Of a stretch of DNA of 23,345 nucleotides, positions 8,435 to 15,891 are shown one piece after another. The DNA lies in the NCBI GenBank assembly GCA_905235495.1, contig CAJOMK010000005.1:1-23345 (forward strand), written 5' to 3'. The translations under genes were made by a program, and so were the position numbers. The first letter of the stretch is position 1, and each line of letters opens with the position of its first letter. This stretch comes from an uncultured Methanobrevibacter sp. Its GTDB lineage: Archaea; Methanobacteriota; Methanobacteria; Methanobacteriales; Methanobacteriaceae. The notes below the pieces were generated by a model. The model was not told where the DNA came from, searched no databases, and saw nothing but the letters and a program-made list of their open reading frames with translations.

Positions 8435-8896
8435 ATGAGAATAACTATTGTTTCCGGAAACTCTGAAGGTCCGACTGAATTGAATGCATTTGATAATGCT
8501 CTTTATGAAGCGGAAATTGGAGATGTTAATCTAATAAAAGTATCCAGCATGCTTGAGGCCAATACAAAAGTAGAAAAATTACCTAAATTAAAGGCAGGTT
8601 CAATGGTAAACTGCGTTTTATCAAGCTTAACCTCCAAAAATAAATGTGATGAACTGGTTGCATGCATTGCAGTAGCTATTGGTGAAGAGTTAGGCTGTGT
8701 TGTAGAGACAAATGGAATCAATCAAAACCCAGAAGATGTGAAAAACGAAGCAATTGAAATGGTAAAATACATGATGGACAAACGTGGTGTTGAAATCAAG
8801 GAAATGATTGTTGAAGAGGCACATCATACCGTTGATGAAATAGGATCTGCTATAGCTGCAGTCATATACTTAAGAGATGACATAATAGAAAAATAA
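8435..8896 (+). CDS. pdaD: Pyruvoyl-dependent arginine decarboxylase
   Basis: Converts arginine to agmatine, the first step of archaeal polyamine synthesis. The 153-residue proenzyme is typical in length. It should cleave itself between Ser37 and Ser38 in the motif NLIKVSSML, producing a short beta chain and an alpha chain whose Ser38 becomes the pyruvoyl group. GPTELNAFDNAL (12-23) near the N-terminus and the conserved VEEAHHTVDEIGSAIAAVIY segment, with its catalytic-type Glu, also match the Methanocaldococcus enzyme family. The start codon is the ATG at 8435; the preceding GTGGT is a modest ribosome binding site. It is transcribed away from aIF5A and agmatinase. NADP phosphatase/NAD kinase follows 97 bp later and may be partly co-transcribed. 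Confidence 0.94.
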   Translation: MRITIVSGNSEGPTELNAFDNALYEAEIGDVNLIKVSSMLEANTKVEKLPKLKAGSMVNCVLSSLTSKNKCDELVACIAVAIGEELGCVVETNGINQNPEDVKNEAIEMVKYMMDKRGVEIKEMIVEEAHHTVDEIGSAIAAVIYLRDDIIEK

Positions 8897-8939
8897 AATG
8901 ATGGAATAAACTAATGATTATATAATGATTAAATAAGAT

Positions 8940-8967
8940 ATAAAATTATGATTATAAAATTATGATG
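8940..8967 (+). repeat. 14-bp tandem duplication before the NAD kinase gene
   Basis: ATAAAATTATGATT is followed directly by ATAAAATTATGATG, one mismatch, in the spacer between pdaD and the NADP phosphatase/NAD kinase gene. No function is evident; it may be slippage in AT-rich DNA. Confidence 0.5.
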
Positions 8968-8993
8968 TAATTGATAACTAAAGGAGGGAGAAG

Positions 8994-10862
8994 ATGAATC
9001 AAGATGATATAGATATGTGTAGAAATATAGCTACCACAGTTTTTGAAAAAGTGGAAAAACTCCTTGAAGGACAGGTAGGAAATCCAAAAGCTGGAGAATT
9101 TGTAAAAATAGGTGCAGATGGTACTCCTACATCATATATTGATATTATTGCAGAAGATGAAGTAATCAAACTCCTTAAAGATGCTGATTTTGAGTCTTAT
9201 TTGATTAGTGAAGAAATCGGTGAACTTAAACTAGGAAAAGGAAAACAAGAATCCATTAGTCTTAGTGAAGAATTACTTAATAATACCCCAAAAACCAAAA
9301 AGGAAATGCAGGAGGAAAAACCTAAATTCATATTCCTGATTGATCCTCTTGATGGAACAAGCAATGCTATCAAAAACATCCCTGCATACTGCATGTCAAT
9401 TGCAGTGGCTAATGTACCTGAAGGAAGGGAAGCAACATTGGATGATGTTCAACTTGGTTTTGTAAAGAACTACGCCAAGGGAAACTTCTACGAAGCAGTC
9501 AAAGGAAATGGTGCGAAAAGAAATGGAGAACCAATGACTCCTAGCAGTGAAGCCGACTTGACTAAAATAAGCCTTGGAGGTTTCACCAAAAGTAAAACAT
9601 TATCCGTTTCCAAATTGGTGGACACTGCAAGAAGAATGAGAGTATTAGGTTCTGTAGTATTGGAGCTTGCTTATGTTGCAAGTGGAAAATATGATGCATT
9701 TCTTGATTTGAGAGGAAGTAGGATTATTGATATTGCAGCTTCAAAGCTTATTGTAGAGGAAGCTGGAGCTATTGTAACAGACAAATATGGTGAAAAGTTA
9801 AACAGCAGATTAAGTATTTATGAAAAGGCTGTTGTTGTTAGTGCAGGTAACCAAGACCTGCACAAACAGATTATCAAAATCATAAACAATGATGAATTGG
9901 ATAAGATTCAAAGCGTTGCGATCGTAAGTAGGGTGGATGAGTATAAATCCGTATTGTTCTCACTAAAAATCTTTGAAACTTTGGTCCAAAAGAATTTGGA
10001 AATCGTTTTGGAATCATCCTTAGCTGAGAAATTAGAAGAGATTAAGAAAAATCCAGAACTCCACAATATCATTGCAAAAACTATGAATGAAACTCCTGAA
10101 ATCGCAAAGCATATTGAAAGTTTGAACTTCAATTACAATTTCAGGGATTATGCTAAGGAATTGAACGAACTTAGATCAGACATGGCTATCATTCTTGGAG
10201 GAGATGGAACACTTCTCAGAACTCAAAACCAATTGACAAAAGAAATCCCAATATTCGGAATCAATATGGGTACTGTAGGATTCTTAACAGAGATTGAAGT
10301 GGAAAATACATTCGAGGCTCTTGATGCAATCTTAGATGGAGAATGGTCAAAAGAGAAAAGAACACAAATCATTATTTCCCATGAAAACCAAACCTTCCGT
10401 GCATTGAACGAAGTTGTTATCATGACTGCAAGACCTGCAAAAATGCTCCATTATGAGATTTCCGTTGATGGAGAAGTTGTTGAGGAATTAAGGGCTGACG
10501 GATTGATCATTTCCACACCAAGTGGTTCAACTGCATATTCAATGTCTGCAGGAGGACCTATTGTAGACCCTAAGGTTGGAGCATTCATCATAGTGCCTAT
10601 TTGTCCATATAAATTGGGAGTAAGGCCATTTGTTGTATCTGATGCAAGTGAAATCAGAATCAAGCTCCTCAAGAGAGGTAAGAAGGCCATCTTCGTAATG
10701 GATGGACAAGTCCAAAAAGAAGTGAACTATATGGAAGAGCTCATTATCAAAAAGTCAGAAAAAGACGTTTACTTTATGAGAATCAATAAGAAATACTTCT
10801 ATAAGAAAGTTAAAGATAAACTTAATGAAGGCGGATTAGACATTATCAACAGAGTATTATAA
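8994..10862 (+). CDS. nadK: Bifunctional NADP phosphatase / NAD kinase
   Basis: A fusion of two enzymes with opposite activities, as in Methanocaldococcus MJ0917. Residues ~1-290 are an inositol monophosphatase-type domain with the metal-binding SEE (72-74), DPLDGTSN (117-124) and IIDIAASKLIVEEAG motifs; this half dephosphorylates NADP. Residues ~300-600 are an ATP-NAD kinase domain with LGGDGTLLRTQ (about 401), FGINMGTVGFLTE, LNEVVI and STPSGSTAYSMSAGGP. At 622 residues it is longer than MJ0917, partly through a polar insert at about residues 85-110. The ATG at 8994 follows a strong GGAGGGAG site. It acts in the cytoplasm and sets the NAD/NADP balance. NAD-consuming genes of the sirtuin group lie 6 kb downstream, but there is no operon link. 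Confidence 0.93.
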   Translation: MNQDDIDMCRNIATTVFEKVEKLLEGQVGNPKAGEFVKIGADGTPTSYIDIIAEDEVIKLLKDADFESYLISEEIGELKLGKGKQESISLSEELLNNTPKTKKEMQEEKPKFIFLIDPLDGTSNAIKNIPAYCMSIAVANVPEGREATLDDVQLGFVKNYAKGNFYEAVKGNGAKRNGEPMTPSSEADLTKISLGGFTKSKTLSVSKLVDTARRMRVLGSVVLELAYVASGKYDAFLDLRGSRIIDIAASKLIVEEAGAIVTDKYGEKLNSRLSIYEKAVVVSAGNQDLHKQIIKIINNDELDKIQSVAIVSRVDEYKSVLFSLKIFETLVQKNLEIVLESSLAEKLEEIKKNPELHNIIAKTMNETPEIAKHIESLNFNYNFRDYAKELNELRSDMAIILGGDGTLLRTQNQLTKEIPIFGINMGTVGFLTEIEVENTFEALDAILDGEWSKEKRTQIIISHENQTFRALNEVVIMTARPAKMLHYEISVDGEVVEELRADGLIISTPSGSTAYSMSAGGPIVDPKVGAFIIVPICPYKLGVRPFVVSDASEIRIKLLKRGKKAIFVMDGQVQKEVNYMEELIIKKSEKDVYFMRINKKYFYKKVKDKLNEGGLDIINRVL

Positions 10863-10937
10863 ATAGAGTTTATAAAATGAGTTTATAAATACTCTTTACT
10901 ATCTCATATCCCCTAATTCTTTTTTTAATTATTTTTT
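10851..10937 (+). terminator. Stem-loop and T-runs after the NAD kinase gene
   Basis: AGAGTATT, part of the last codons, pairs with AATACTCT at 10888-10895, and ATAAA pairs with TTTAT after a one-base bulge. T-runs follow at 10920-10926 and 10932-10937. This is a likely transcription terminator overlapping the stop codon. Confidence 0.5.
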
Positions 10938-10986
10938 ATAGTAATGCCGTTTTTAACAATTTTTAAAATATCTCAAGAGTGAAACA

Positions 10987-12699
10987 ATGAATGTTTTTTT
11001 AGTTGATTTAACACATGGTGGAGTGAAAATATCCTCTGAACTTGCTAAATCCGGAAAATATGAAAAAGTATTTGCCTATGACATTTACAATACTTTAAAA
11101 AAAGAGGATGAAAACCTTTTAAACACTTATGATGTTAATATAATCAAGGATTTAGATTCATTTAAAAACCAAATCAAATCCAACTTAATAAGCAATATTG
11201 AAAACAACAATAGTCAAAAAGATTTGATAATCAATCCGATTCATTCTTCACTTAATCTAAAAGAATTCTTAATTGAAATAGGCAATTCAATAGATTCAAA
11301 TGAAGAGGAAATATTAAAGCAATACAAGATCATCAATCATCATGAAGCGACAGAACTCGTTTTAAGCAATTGGAAAGAGGAAACAATTAAACAAGACATA
11401 AAAACAATTGAAATCACTGGAGTTAAAGGAAAAACCAGTGTATCATTCCTTTTAAAAGAGATATTTATAGAAAATAACAAAGATACACTGCTGTTATCCA
11501 GTTTAGGAGCTTATTTATTTAGAAAAAATAATGACTCAGAACAAAAGATTATATTGCAGAAGAATATCAGCATCACTCCTGCAAATATAATCAACACAAT
11601 TCAATTAGCTAAAAAGATAGCAAATCCTAAATGCAACACATTTCCGATCTGCGATAAGAACAGGGATTTAGATGAAATGATTGAAGAGAAAATCATTGCT
11701 GAAGAATACGATGACAACCCTTACAAGGATTTGAATTATGACATAGCTGTTTTTGAAAATTCATTAGGAATTTGCGGTTTAGCAGATATTGGAATCCTAA
11801 CCAATCTTGTGGAAAACTACCCCATTGCAAAAGGAAGCTCAAATGCAAGAGAAGCTAAAAAACAAGTATTCAAGTGTCCTTTGATAGTTATTCAATATGA
11901 GACATTGAATGAATTCTACAAGGATGAAAAAGAGAAATATTCTGATAATATCAATAGCTTCTCACTTGAAAATCCTGATGCAAATGTATTCTGTGAATCC
12001 ATTGACTATGGCATTGACAATACAAACATCAAAATCAATTACCATGACTTAAAGACTTTTGACAATAAATTGATAAATGGTGCGTTAAGGATAGATTGCT
12101 TTGCTCCAGGATCACATCATGTATCAAACATTTTATCTGCTGTAACAACTGTCCTTGCATTAGGCATAGATGAAGAAACAATTCAAAATGCTTTGTCAAA
12201 ATTTAAAGGAATCGATGGGCGAACAAACGTAAGGCAAATCGATGATGCTGATTTAAGAATTATTGAAGAAATCAATCCAGGAATAAATACAAAAGCAATC
12301 GAAAGTTCAATAAATATGATAAAGGACATTGACGATTACTACATCATCATTGGTGGAAAGTATGGAGTCACATGTGAAGAGATAGATGAGGAGAAACTAT
12401 CCAAATTCTTATATGAATATATGAGTATTAATCCTAACACCAATCTTATTTTAACCGATGAACTTGGAAAGAGTTTAGAAAATAAATTAAACTTTTTAAA
12501 TGAAGAGAATAAAGAAAATAAAGAAAATAAAGAAGAGAATGAAAATAATGAAAATGATGAAAATAATGAAGAGAAAGAAGAAGCATTTAAAATAGAATTT
12601 ATTGAAGACTATCATAAAGCTCAAAATAGGGCAATAGCCAATAATAAGAATATTCTATTCATCTACAGATCAAACTATTCACAAGTTTCCAAGCGTTAA
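10987..12699 (+). CDS. cfbE: Coenzyme F430 synthase, Mur ligase family (CfbE)
   Basis: A Mur-ligase-fold ATP-dependent enzyme. The P-loop GVKGKTS is at residues 145-151, the central domain has FENSLGICGLADIGILTNL (256-274), and a C-terminal domain has DGRTNVRQIDDADLRIIEE. The N-terminus MNVFLVDLTHGGVKISSELA, with the later YDIYNTL, is what I expect of CfbE, the enzyme that closes the carbocyclic ring of F430, the nickel cofactor of methyl-coenzyme M reductase. The hemC gene 108 bp downstream makes hydroxymethylbilane, an upstream intermediate of the same route, and strengthens the call. A pseudomurein-type Mur ligase is the alternative. At 570 residues it is long for the family, mainly through an Asn/Glu/Lys-rich insert at ~506-533 and linker expansions. 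The start is the ATG at 10987 after GAGTGA. Confidence 0.8.
   Translation: MNVFLVDLTHGGVKISSELAKSGKYEKVFAYDIYNTLKKEDENLLNTYDVNIIKDLDSFKNQIKSNLISNIENNNSQKDLIINPIHSSLNLKEFLIEIGNSIDSNEEEILKQYKIINHHEATELVLSNWKEETIKQDIKTIEITGVKGKTSVSFLLKEIFIENNKDTLLLSSLGAYLFRKNNDSEQKIILQKNISITPANIINTIQLAKKIANPKCNTFPICDKNRDLDEMIEEKIIAEEYDDNPYKDLNYDIAVFENSLGICGLADIGILTNLVENYPIAKGSSNAREAKKQVFKCPLIVIQYETLNEFYKDEKEKYSDNINSFSLENPDANVFCESIDYGIDNTNIKINYHDLKTFDNKLINGALRIDCFAPGSHHVSNILSAVTTVLALGIDEETIQNALSKFKGIDGRTNVRQIDDADLRIIEEINPGINTKAIESSINMIKDIDDYYIIIGGKYGVTCEEIDEEKLSKFLYEYMSINPNTNLILTDELGKSLENKLNFLNEENKENKENKEENENNENDENNEEKEEAFKIEFIEDYHKAQNRAIANNKNILFIYRSNYSQVSKR
12502..12584 (+). repeat. Low-complexity GAA/AAT/AAA repeat inside cfbE
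   Basis: Purine-rich imperfect triplet repeat (units such as AATAAAGAA and AATGAAAAT) encoding an Asn/Glu/Lys tract at about residues 506-533 of CfbE. The frame is kept. It is probably a surface loop expanded by replication slippage. Confidence 0.85.
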
Positions 12700-12746
12700 A
12701 TTAAAAAATATTAAAAATTCAAATAATTTTATTAAGAACAATTTAC

Positions 12747-12756
12747 AAAATTATAA
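12747..12756 (+). promoter_or_regulatory. TATA-box candidate for hemC
   Basis: AAAATTATAA lies ~55 nt before the hemC ATG, so initiation would leave a leader of about 30 nt. hemC may therefore be transcribed separately from cfbE. Sequence and spacing match only. Confidence 0.3.
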
Positions 12757-12807
12757 CGGTAAGTTTTTAAAAATTAAATTAGATTAAAACAAACTAAGGC
12801 GAATTAA

Positions 12808-13677
12808 ATGATTGTTGGAACTAGAGGAAGCAAACTTGCACTTGTACAGACAGACTACATAAGAAGCTGCCTATACAATATCACTGGAGAAGAAGTGGAA
12901 AAGAAGATTATAAAGACAAAAGGGGATAAGATCACCAATTCCCAATTATATAATATGGATTCTAAAGGACTTTTTACAAGAGAACTTGATAATGCATTGC
13001 TTGATGAAGAAGTTGATTTTGCAGTGCACAGCCTAAAGGATGTTCCTACTGAATTGAATGAAGATTTAGAAATTGTTGCAGTTTCTCCAAGAGAAAGTCC
13101 TAATGAAGTGCTTATTTCCAACTACAACTGGAGCGAACTTGAAGAAGGTTCTACACTTGGAACAAGCAGCTTAAGAAGAGAAGCATTCTGCAAGCTCCAT
13201 GATAAGGATTTTGAATTGAAACCTATAAGAGGCAATGTTGAAACAAGAATCAAAAAGGTTATGAATGGAGAAGTGGATGCTACAATCATGGCTGAAGCAG
13301 GTTTAAATAGATTAGGTTTACAAAAATACATTAAAACACAGTTTCCAACAGATTATATAATGCCTGCAGCAGGACAAGGAGCCTTAGCTGTCATTACCAG
13401 AAAGGATAGTGAATTCAAAGAGACAATCGCTAAATTAAACCACTATTTTTCATTCCAAGAAGTATTAGCTGAAAGAACTATTCTTGAAGAGATTGGAGTC
13501 GGTTGCCAATGGCCTATTGGAGCAATAGCAAGAATAAAAGACAAAAAATTTGAGCTTAATTCCATCTTGTTGGATAAAAATGGAGAAATCCTATATAAAG
13601 AAAGCCTTAATGGAAGCATAAGAGAAGCTGAAGCTATGGGAAGAAAAATAGGAAAAGACATGCTTGAATTCCTTTAA
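12808..13677 (+). CDS. hemC: Porphobilinogen deaminase (hydroxymethylbilane synthase)
   Basis: Polymerises four porphobilinogens to hydroxymethylbilane, the linear tetrapyrrole leading to uroporphyrinogen III, sirohydrochlorin, F430 and cobamides. The 289-residue protein has the classical motifs: VGTRGSKLALVQT at the N-terminus, AVHSLKDVPTE with the catalytic-type Asp78, GTSSLRREA, IRGNVETRI, AAGQGALAV, and GVGCQWPIGA with Cys233, which carries the dipyrromethane cofactor. Its length is slightly short, with a compact domain 3, as in many archaea. The ATG at 12808 has only a weak AAGG site upstream. The position after cfbE links the early and final steps of F430 synthesis. Confidence 0.95.
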   Translation: MIVGTRGSKLALVQTDYIRSCLYNITGEEVEKKIIKTKGDKITNSQLYNMDSKGLFTRELDNALLDEEVDFAVHSLKDVPTELNEDLEIVAVSPRESPNEVLISNYNWSELEEGSTLGTSSLRREAFCKLHDKDFELKPIRGNVETRIKKVMNGEVDATIMAEAGLNRLGLQKYIKTQFPTDYIMPAAGQGALAVITRKDSEFKETIAKLNHYFSFQEVLAERTILEEIGVGCQWPIGAIARIKDKKFELNSILLDKNGEILYKESLNGSIREAEAMGRKIGKDMLEFL

Positions 13678-13770
13678 AATAGCTAATAATTTTACCTTTT
13701 ACTAAAAAAAATTAATTTACTTCAAATTTTTTTTAATAATTTTTTAATATATTTCTAATAATTTTTTAAT

Positions 13771-13823
13771 GATAAATCCATTTCATGAAAAAACTTGAAT
13801 TTTCATGAAATCAAAAATTTATC
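13771..13823. repeat. Inverted repeat containing two TTTCATGAAA palindromes 20 bp apart
   Basis: TTTCATGAAA, itself a perfect palindrome, occurs at 13781-13790 and 13801-13810, exactly 20 bp apart (about two helical turns). Outer arms GATAAAT (13771-13777) and ATTTATC (13817-13823) make the block a larger imperfect inverted repeat. It lies ~100 bp after hemC and ~225 bp before the oxidoreductase start. It could be a dimeric regulator site or a hairpin. Confidence 0.6.
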
Positions 13824-13994
13824 AAAATTTAAAAACTGATTAAAAACTCTTAAAAACTAATTTATCCTATTTTTTATAATATTTAAAGAGAAATAACAGT
13901 TTGTTTGTTTTTATTTTTAATTTAAATCCATTTAACTGCTAATAATATAATTATTGAGAAAAAATTATATAAAAAAATATAAAAATTTAATAAT

Positions 13995-14002
13995 ATTTAT
14001 AA
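13995..14002 (+). promoter_or_regulatory. TATA-box candidate for the Gfo/Idh/MocA gene
   Basis: ATTTATAA, ~50 nt before the TTG start. Initiation ~25 nt downstream would give a short leader that includes the GGAGG site at 14035-14039. Confidence 0.45.
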
Positions 14003-14046
14003 GTTATAAGACACAAAAATATATCTGAATAATTGGAGGAATATAT

Positions 14047-14994
14047 TTGAGAACTATAAATGTTGGAGTTATAGGTGTAGGTGCAATGGGATACAACCAT
14101 GCCCGTGTATATTCGAAATTAGAAAATGCTAATCTCGTAGCGGTGGCGGATGTAGTAAAGCCAACCTTAGACAAAGTTGTAAAAAAATATAAGACAAAAG
14201 GCTATTCAGAAATCGAAGACTTATTGAAAGATCCTGAAATTGAAGCAGTAAGTGTCTGTGTGCCAACAACCTTACACCACGAAGTCGTTATGGAAGCTAT
14301 AAAACATGGAAAACATGTTTTAGTTGAAAAGCCAATTGCTTTTACTGCTGAAGAAGCTGAAGAACTGATTAAAGCTGCAAAAGAAGCAGGTGTTAAGCTT
14401 GCAACAGGACATGTAGAAAGATTCAATCCTGCAGTGCAAAAAGCTAAGGAACTCATTAAAAATGAGGTTATCGGTGATTTAGTAACAATTTCAGCTAAAA
14501 GAGTAGGCCCTTTCCCACCAAGAATAAAAGATGTAGGTGTGGCAATTGACCTTGCCATTCACGATTTAGATGTAATGAACTTCTTGATTGAAGCTCCTGT
14601 AAAACAGGTTTATGCTACCATGAGCAGCATTTTAGACCAATCTGACTTTGAAGACCATGCAGAAATCATGATAAGCTTTGATGAAGACATTACAGGTATT
14701 TTAGAAGTAAACTGGTTAACTCCATACAAACGTAGACAAATTGAAATTACTGGTACCGACGGAATCATTACCATTGACTACATAGACCAAAGCATTGAAG
14801 TTTATGGTAAATTTGCACAAGATATCCAAATCAAACCAGTAGAACCATTAAGTGAAGAATTAAACTCTTTCTTATGTAAGATTGAAGCAGATGAAGAACC
14901 TGAAATTACAGGTGAAGATGGACTTAAAGCTCTTAAGATGGTTCTTGCAGCAAACAAATCATCTAAAGAACACAGCCCAATCAATTTTAAATAA
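14047..14994 (+). CDS. Gfo/Idh/MocA-family NAD(P)-dependent oxidoreductase
   Basis: 315 residues. The N-terminal Rossmann domain opens with VGVIGVGAMGYNHARVY (glycine motif at 7-15), and VEKPIAFT (93-100) contains the conserved Glu-Lys-Pro. GHVERFNPAV and AIDLAIHDLDVMNFL supply the substrate-side residues of the C-terminal alpha/beta domain. The family oxidises sugars, often nucleotide-linked ones; UDP-N-acetylhexosamine 3-dehydrogenases are one possibility here, for cell-wall or surface glycans, but the substrate is not readable. The start is TTG at 14047, supported by a perfectly spaced GGAGG (7-nt gap); the next in-frame ATG would cut into the Rossmann motif. The gene is intact and appears monocistronic. 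Confidence 0.9.
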   Translation: MRTINVGVIGVGAMGYNHARVYSKLENANLVAVADVVKPTLDKVVKKYKTKGYSEIEDLLKDPEIEAVSVCVPTTLHHEVVMEAIKHGKHVLVEKPIAFTAEEAEELIKAAKEAGVKLATGHVERFNPAVQKAKELIKNEVIGDLVTISAKRVGPFPPRIKDVGVAIDLAIHDLDVMNFLIEAPVKQVYATMSSILDQSDFEDHAEIMISFDEDITGILEVNWLTPYKRRQIEITGTDGIITIDYIDQSIEVYGKFAQDIQIKPVEPLSEELNSFLCKIEADEEPEITGEDGLKALKMVLAANKSSKEHSPINFK

Positions 14995-15024
14995 TCTCAT
15001 CTTCAAGATTACAAAGATAGTTTG

Positions 15025-15036
15025 AGAATATATTCT
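15025..15036. repeat. 12-bp palindrome AGAATATATTCT after the oxidoreductase gene
   Basis: Identical to the core of the 20-bp palindrome at 768-787. It lies 30 bp downstream of the stop codon. The function is unknown; it could be a binding site or a weak hairpin. Confidence 0.5.
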
Positions 15037-15137
15037 TAAAATTAAATCAAAATTAAAAAAAAAAAAAATTAACTAAAAAAGATCAAAAATTAAAAAACAA
15101 TTATTATATTTATAACACATATAAGTGAGGAGAAAAA

Positions 15138-15752
15138 ATGAACCAAAATCTTATTAATAGAGCTCAAGAACTTAGAAACCATGGATTTACCACTGGTGAA
15201 ATAGCAGATGAGCTTAATGTATCAATGGATACTGCACAATGGTTAACCTTACAAAGAAAAGAGGAAACTGTAGAAGCAGAAGCACCTGTTGACATTGCAA
15301 TTAACTGGAACAGTTTAGGTGGAAGTGCTTCCAGACTCAGATATGTTGCAGCAGCTTTAAGTGATATTGCATTAAAACATGGTGACCTTGACCTTGTTTT
15401 AGGAATTGCAACAAGTGGAGTTCCATTTGCAACCATGATGGCAGATGTAATTGAAGAATTGACTGGAACCACTACATGCCTATCTATTTTCCACCCTAAA
15501 AAACACAGAACTAATCCAACAAACAGTGATGAAGGAGCTATAAGCAACAACTTTGGAACTGTTGAAGGTAAAAAAATAGTTGTTGTCGATGATGTAATCA
15601 CCAGCGGTGACACCATCACAGATGTAATTAAAGTAGTTAAAGATCATGGTGGAGAACCAGTTGTAGTAACTGTTTTAATTGATAAGTCAGGACTCAAAGA
15701 AGTAGACGGAGTCCCAGTAGAATCATTAATAAAAGTAAGTCAATTAAGATAA
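15138..15752 (+). CDS. gfcR: GfcR-like orotate phosphoribosyltransferase-type transcriptional regulator
   Basis: 204 residues in two parts. An N-terminal helix-turn-helix (about 11-40, HGFTTGEIADELNVSMDTAQWL) is joined to a type I phosphoribosyltransferase domain with the PRPP-binding loop VVVDDVITSGDT (148-159) and GIATSGVPFA. This architecture is that of archaeal GfcR, which in haloarchaea controls central sugar metabolism genes, and not of a true PyrE, which lacks the HTH. In a methanogen its targets are unknown; PRPP sensing is inferred from the domain. The ATG at 15138 has a good GAGGAG site. It ends in a strong terminator hairpin. Confidence 0.88.
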   Translation: MNQNLINRAQELRNHGFTTGEIADELNVSMDTAQWLTLQRKEETVEAEAPVDIAINWNSLGGSASRLRYVAAALSDIALKHGDLDLVLGIATSGVPFATMMADVIEELTGTTTCLSIFHPKKHRTNPTNSDEGAISNNFGTVEGKKIVVVDDVITSGDTITDVIKVVKDHGGEPVVVTVLIDKSGLKEVDGVPVESLIKVSQLR

Positions 15753-15770
15753 ATTAACTTACTTTTTTTT
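15731..15770 (+). terminator. Terminator hairpin at the gfcR stop
   Basis: AAAAGTAAGT (15731-15740, the last codons) pairs exactly with ACTTACTTTT (15757-15766), extended by four further pairs after one mismatch, and runs into T8. It is the best terminator in the window and again uses the coding end as one arm. Confidence 0.75.
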
Positions 15771-15799
15771 ATTAAAAAATTTTTTAGTTTTATATTATG

Positions 15800-15875
15800 C
15801 GAATTATTTATTTCATTTATTTCCAAAATATTTATTTCATAATTCCGAATAATTTATTTCATTTATTTCCAAAAT
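15800..15875. repeat. 30-bp direct repeat between gfcR and the DUF169 remnant
   Basis: Copies at 15800-15829 and 15846-15875 differ at one base (CGAATT versus CGAATA, then ATTTATTTCATTTATTTCCA and so on). The 16-bp spacer repeats part of the same motif. It sits just beyond the end of the decayed DUF169 gene. The function is unknown. Confidence 0.75.
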
Positions 15876-15891
15876 CATCTCAAAAATGAGT

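Larger units (their letters stand above)
13678..14046. other. 369-bp gene-free stretch after hemC with T-run terminators and an inverted repeat
   Basis: T-runs at 13726-13734, 13739-13745 and 13762-13767 probably end the hemC transcript; TAATAATTTTTTAAT occurs twice here. A paired-palindrome inverted repeat (13771-13823) follows, listed separately. The remainder is featureless AT-rich DNA up to the promoter of the oxidoreductase gene. I see no ORF or tRNA. Confidence 0.5.
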
